Origin: Bacillota bacterium
GTDB lineage: Bacteria > Bacillota > Clostridia > Peptostreptococcales > Anaerovoracaceae
Length of the DNA: 64,000 bases
Assembly (NCBI GenBank): GCA_021769295.1
Contig: JAETTD010000007.1
Coordinates: 38,173-102,172 of the forward strand
Direction: 5' to 3'
Position numbers and translations under genes: made by a program. Shown here piece after piece: positions 61,352 to 64,000 of this stretch. The notes under the pieces were generated by a model. That model had not been told where the DNA came from, ran no database searches, and worked only from the letters and a program-made list of their open reading frames with translations. Numbering within the stretch: the first letter of the stretch is position 1; each line of letters begins with the position of its first letter.

Positions 61352-62443
61352 TTATTTTTTAGTTATATAACCTTTTGCTTTAAGGGTCTCTGCGCACAGG
61401 ATTGCTCCTCCGGCAGCGCCTCTTATGGTGTTGTGTGAAAGACCTACGAACTTATAATCGTAAATGCTGTCTTCTCTTATTCTCCCTATGGAAATTCCCA
61501 TTCCCTTATCTCTGTTGACGTCTGCCTTTACCTGAGGACGATTGTCTTCTTCAAAGTATTTTATAAACTGCTTTGGAGCCATAGGAAGGTCTTCTTCCTG
61601 AGGGAAACCTTTATAGCTTTCAAGTTTTTCTATTAGCTGTTCTTTGGTAGGTTTTTTCCTGAATTTTACGAAAGCTGCCGCCGTATGTCCGTTGAGTACC
61701 GGAACTCTCAGGCACTGGCATGTAATCTTAGGCTCTTCTGCTTTGATTACTTCGCCCTTTTCCATATCAACGTGTCCCCATATTTTAAGAGGTTCCTGTT
61801 CGCTTTTTTCTTCTTCTCCGCCTATATATGGAATAATGTTTTCAACCATTTCAGGCCACGAATTAAAATCCTTTCCTGCTCCGGAAATAGCCTGATAAGT
61901 GGTTATTACACATTCGTAAGGTTCAAACTCCTTCCATGCTTCTATTGCGGGAACGTAGCTCTGAATGGAGCAGTTCGGTTTTACGGCTATAAATCCTCTC
62001 TCTGTTCCGAGGCGCTTCTTCTGAGCTGCTATGACTTCAAACTGGTCACAGTTGATTTCAGGGATAACCATAGGCACATCCTTTGTCCACCTGTGAGCGC
62101 TGTTGTTGGAAACCACCGGTGTTTCAGTCTTTGCATATTCTTCTTCGATTGCCTGTATCTCTTCTTTTGTCATGTCAACGGCGCTGAAGACAAAGTCTAC
62201 CGTTGAAGCTACTTTTTCAACATCGTTGACATTCATTACCTTTATATTCTTTACTGCTTCGGGCATTGGTTTTTCAATCTTCCAGCGTCCCTCCACTGCG
62301 TCTTCGTATCTCATTCCTTCGCTGCGACTGCTTGCTGCAAGGGTAACTACCTCAAACCAAGGGTGGTCTTCAAGCAGGGATATAAATCTCTGTCCTACCA
62401 TTCCCGTAGCTCCTAATATTCCTACTTTTAATTTTTCACTCAT
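61352..62443 (-). CDS. asd: Aspartate-semialdehyde dehydrogenase (archaeal/fungal-type)
   Basis: A 363-residue NADP-dependent enzyme that makes aspartate semialdehyde, the branch point to lysine, diaminopimelate, threonine and methionine. The Rossmann motif LGATGMVGQRFI is at residues 9-20. The active-site Cys is in VKPNCSIQSYVPA (about 155) and the catalytic His in LNGHTAAAFVKF (about 248). The length and these motifs fit the archaeal/fungal branch and not the classical E. coli or Bacillus type. Divergent from dapA, the next step. Confidence 0.93.
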   Translation of the reverse strand: MSEKLKVGILGATGMVGQRFISLLEDHPWFEVVTLAASSRSEGMRYEDAVEGRWKIEKPMPEAVKNIKVMNVNDVEKVASTVDFVFSAVDMTKEEIQAIEEEYAKTETPVVSNNSAHRWTKDVPMVIPEINCDQFEVIAAQKKRLGTERGFIAVKPNCSIQSYVPAIEAWKEFEPYECVITTYQAISGAGKDFNSWPEMVENIIPYIGGEEEKSEQEPLKIWGHVDMEKGEVIKAEEPKITCQCLRVPVLNGHTAAAFVKFRKKPTKEQLIEKLESYKGFPQEEDLPMAPKQFIKYFEEDNRPQVKADVNRDKGMGISIGRIREDSIYDYKFVGLSHNTIRGAAGGAILCAETLKAKGYITKK

Positions 62444-62592
62444 AAATAATTACCTCTCTATCTTTAAATTCTCATTTATATATTGCATTTATAACAATTT
62501 ATTGTATCACTTTTTCGCCTGCTTTTCAACAAAATCAAGCTGATTGAATATAATAATTTAACACTATTATTCTTATGAAAGGATGTGTTATC

Positions 62593-63477
62593 TTGTCGTT
62601 ATTCAAAGGAGCTGCCACAGCTCTTATTACTCCTTTTAAAGACGGGAAAATAGATTACGTGGCTATGGGAAAACTGGTAGAATGGCAAGTGAATCAAAAC
62701 ATCGACGGTCTCGTCGTATGTGGAACCACCGGCGAAGCTTCTACCCTTTCCGCAAAAGAAAAAATACAGCTTACAAAATTTGTTGTCGACCTGGTTAACG
62801 GCAGGGTTCCGGTAATTGCCGGCTCAGGCTCTAACAATACGGCTGACGTAATTGAATTATCAAAAGAAATGCAGGCTACCGGAATCGACGGTCTTTTAAT
62901 CGTCACTCCTTACTATAATAAATGCACCGAAAGCGGTTTAATATACCATTATGAAAAAATTGCAGACCAAGTTTCGCTGCCGATCATCATGTACTCGGTT
63001 CCTGCAAGGACGGGGGTAAACATAAGTCATACTGCCGTCGCCGTTTTATCTGAGCATCCAAACATAGCAGGTATCAAGGAAGCTTCCGGCAACATATCTC
63101 AGATTTGTCAGATCGCTTCCTATATAAGCGATGACTTTGCCCTTTACTCGGGAAATGATGATCAGACGGTTCCTATACTTTCTCTTGGAGGGATAGGCTG
63201 TATATCTACCGTTTCAAACATCATTCCTGCTCGTTTTTCAAAGATGATACATGATTATCTTGACGGAAGATACCTTGAAGCAGGCGCAGAACAGGTGCAG
63301 CTTAAATCCCTGATTGATGCTCTGTTCTTAGAGGTAAATCCTATTCCCGTCAAGGCCGCGCTGAACATGATGGGAATGTGCAACCTTGAATACAGGCTCC
63401 CTATGTGCCTTCCTAACAATAAGACCCAGTATATGATTTACGACACTCTGGAAGAGTTCGGGCTGGTGGGAAGATAG
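62593..63477 (+). CDS. dapA: 4-hydroxy-tetrahydrodipicolinate synthase
   Basis: A 294-residue aldolase that condenses pyruvate with aspartate semialdehyde in the lysine and diaminopimelate pathway. The CGTTGEASTLS motif is at about residues 43-53, the catalytic Tyr in IIMYSVPARTG (about 134) and the Schiff-base Lys in AGIKEASGN (about 163). I chose TTG 62593, 9 bases after AAAGGA, because the upstream ATG at 62575 has no ribosome site. A TATAAT at 62549-62554 may be its -10. The asd gene is divergent. Confidence 0.94.
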   Translation: MSLFKGAATALITPFKDGKIDYVAMGKLVEWQVNQNIDGLVVCGTTGEASTLSAKEKIQLTKFVVDLVNGRVPVIAGSGSNNTADVIELSKEMQATGIDGLLIVTPYYNKCTESGLIYHYEKIADQVSLPIIMYSVPARTGVNISHTAVAVLSEHPNIAGIKEASGNISQICQIASYISDDFALYSGNDDQTVPILSLGGIGCISTVSNIIPARFSKMIHDYLDGRYLEAGAEQVQLKSLIDALFLEVNPIPVKAALNMMGMCNLEYRLPMCLPNNKTQYMIYDTLEEFGLVGR

Positions 63478-63524
63478 CGGTGATGCAGGCGGCGTGCTGG
63501 CAGGCGACGAGGCAGCAAGCAGAG

Positions 63525-63765
63525 AGACTGCCGTAAAACTTAAATTTTCTTTGAATTGTGGCATTTTGGCAGCTGTGATAGGGCTCAAATTGCCGTAACG
63601 TTCGCAATTTCTTTTAAATGCGGCATTTTATAAGCCGTAGGAAGGGTAAAACTGCCGTAAATTTGAAATTTTTCTTAGTTTTCGGCATTTTGGCGGGAAA
63701 TAAGGTGGCAAAAGTGCCGCAGAAAGGAGATTTTCTTAATTTTGCGGCACTTTGCAATTCAGACG
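63525..63765 (+). repeat. 241-bp dispersed repeat with four phased hairpins, copy B
   Basis: Modules start at 63529, 63591, 63653 and 63715, again exactly 62 bases apart, each closing a 35-nt TGCCG/CGGCA hairpin. About 31 of 241 positions differ from copy A by eye, and several changes in the stems keep pairing through G-U pairs. A fifth small hairpin (GCCGAC with GTCGGC, 63771-63788) follows. It begins 47 bases after dapA. The 523 bases to the window end contain only repeats and hairpins; I see no gene. Confidence 0.85.
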
Positions 63766-63810
63766 GTACTGCCGACCTTCCAGTCGGCTATGCGGCAGCA
63801 CTATCCTGCG

Positions 63811-63837
63811 AAACCGTCATACATTGTATGGCGGTTT
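63811..63837. repeat. Second copy of the CATACATTGTATG hairpin
   Basis: AAACCGTCATACA pairs with TGTATGGCGGTTT around one base, with a single G-U pair. Its first 17 bases from CCGTC are identical to 5164-5180. Confidence 0.65.
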
Positions 63838-63881
63838 TGCTAAATCTTCGCTGCAGAGTCATACATATTTGGGTTTTTTAG

Positions 63882-63958
63882 AGACTATGAAAAAAAGTCT
63901 GTAAATTACCTTCTATGGTAATTTAGATATTGTGGGAGCATTGAAATCTCAAGCTCCC
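63882..63958. repeat. Three consecutive small hairpins near the window end
   Basis: AGACT/AGTCT (63882-63900), a 9-bp TAAATTACC/GGTAATTTA (63902-63925) and GGGAGC/GCTCCC (63934-63958) follow one another. No gene is visible from here to position 64000. Confidence 0.5.
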
Positions 63959-64000
63959 TTGATTGAAAACAGTATAATCTATCATATATTGCATGTCAAG

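Noticed and set aside
62444..62592. Lysine riboswitch between asd and dapA
   Set aside because: The 149-base gap is too short for a lysine riboswitch plus two promoters and shows no matching conserved blocks.
63618..63881. Open frame of 87 codons at the window end
   Set aside because: It is read through the four-hairpin repeat; the frame is not conserved in copy A, so coding is unlikely.

Overview
The window is a stretch of housekeeping chromosome from an endospore-forming, low-to-moderate GC Firmicute of the Clostridia type. The evidence is a full spoIIIA operon, spo0A and spoIVB with a bofC-like neighbour, an IreB protein, a YneA-like SOS protein, consensus Gram-positive promoters and strong AGGAGG ribosome sites. 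The gene content suggests an anaerobic gut or sediment Eubacteriales lineage; the genus cannot be fixed from this sequence. No rRNA, tRNA, CRISPR array, prophage or transposase gene was seen.

Layout. 1-3448: end of a branched-chain amino acid operon (ilvB 3' end, ilvN, ilvC, ilvD). 3569-4964: a TetR regulator with its CPBP membrane protease. 4949-5372: an intergenic region full of inverted repeats. 5373-9558: spoIIIAA to spoIIIAH, with an extremely short spoIIIAF. 9639-17261: a ten-gene Mrp/Mbh-like cation/proton antiporter operon with three separate NuoL/M/N-type subunits. 17449-17689: first copy of a 241-bp repeat. 17754-24401: asp23, nusB, a TsaD-like protein, xseA, xseB, ispA, dxs and tlyA. 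24434-34097: an aminotransferase, mutS, mutL, miaA, a tyrosine recombinase, a methionine gamma-lyase-like protein and a TVP38 membrane protein. 34121-35733: an SGNH hydrolase, an SOS-controlled LysM protein and a zinc-ribbon protein.

From 35989 to 62443 nearly everything is on the minus strand. In transcription order the groups are: asd, uppP, ftsK, rimO, pgsA, cinA; then recA; then rplU, rpmA, obg, a degenerate LytM protein, an HD protein, two radical-SAM-linked proteins, comEA-like, bofC-like, spoIVB, spo0A; then DUF896, an exported protein, nifS, nifU, mnmA; then alaS, ireB, ruvX. A plus-strand Cu/Zn superoxide dismutase sits between rplU and recA. dapA (plus) is divergent from asd, so two lysine/peptidoglycan-precursor genes share one intergenic region. 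The second copy of the 241-bp repeat follows dapA.

How it fits together. SpoIIIAA-AH, SpoIVB, the BofC-like protein, the degenerate LytM protein, Spo0A and FtsK/SpoIIIE are all parts of the sporulation programme that joins mother cell and forespore. IspA, Dxs and UppP serve isoprenoid and undecaprenyl carrier supply; Asd and DapA supply diaminopimelate/lysine. RecA, MutS/L, exonuclease VII and the YneA-like division inhibitor are DNA repair and SOS functions.

The most unusual signals are non-coding. They are a 241-bp dispersed repeat built from four hairpins at an exact 62-nt period, present twice; a symmetric 96-bp nested inverted repeat before spoIIIA; and a 207-bp near-palindrome after the LytM-like gene. 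Among proteins, the notable ones are the minimal SpoIIIAF, an L21 with an added C-terminal domain, and an L27 that lacks the cleavable N-terminal extension, with no Prp protease gene beside it.
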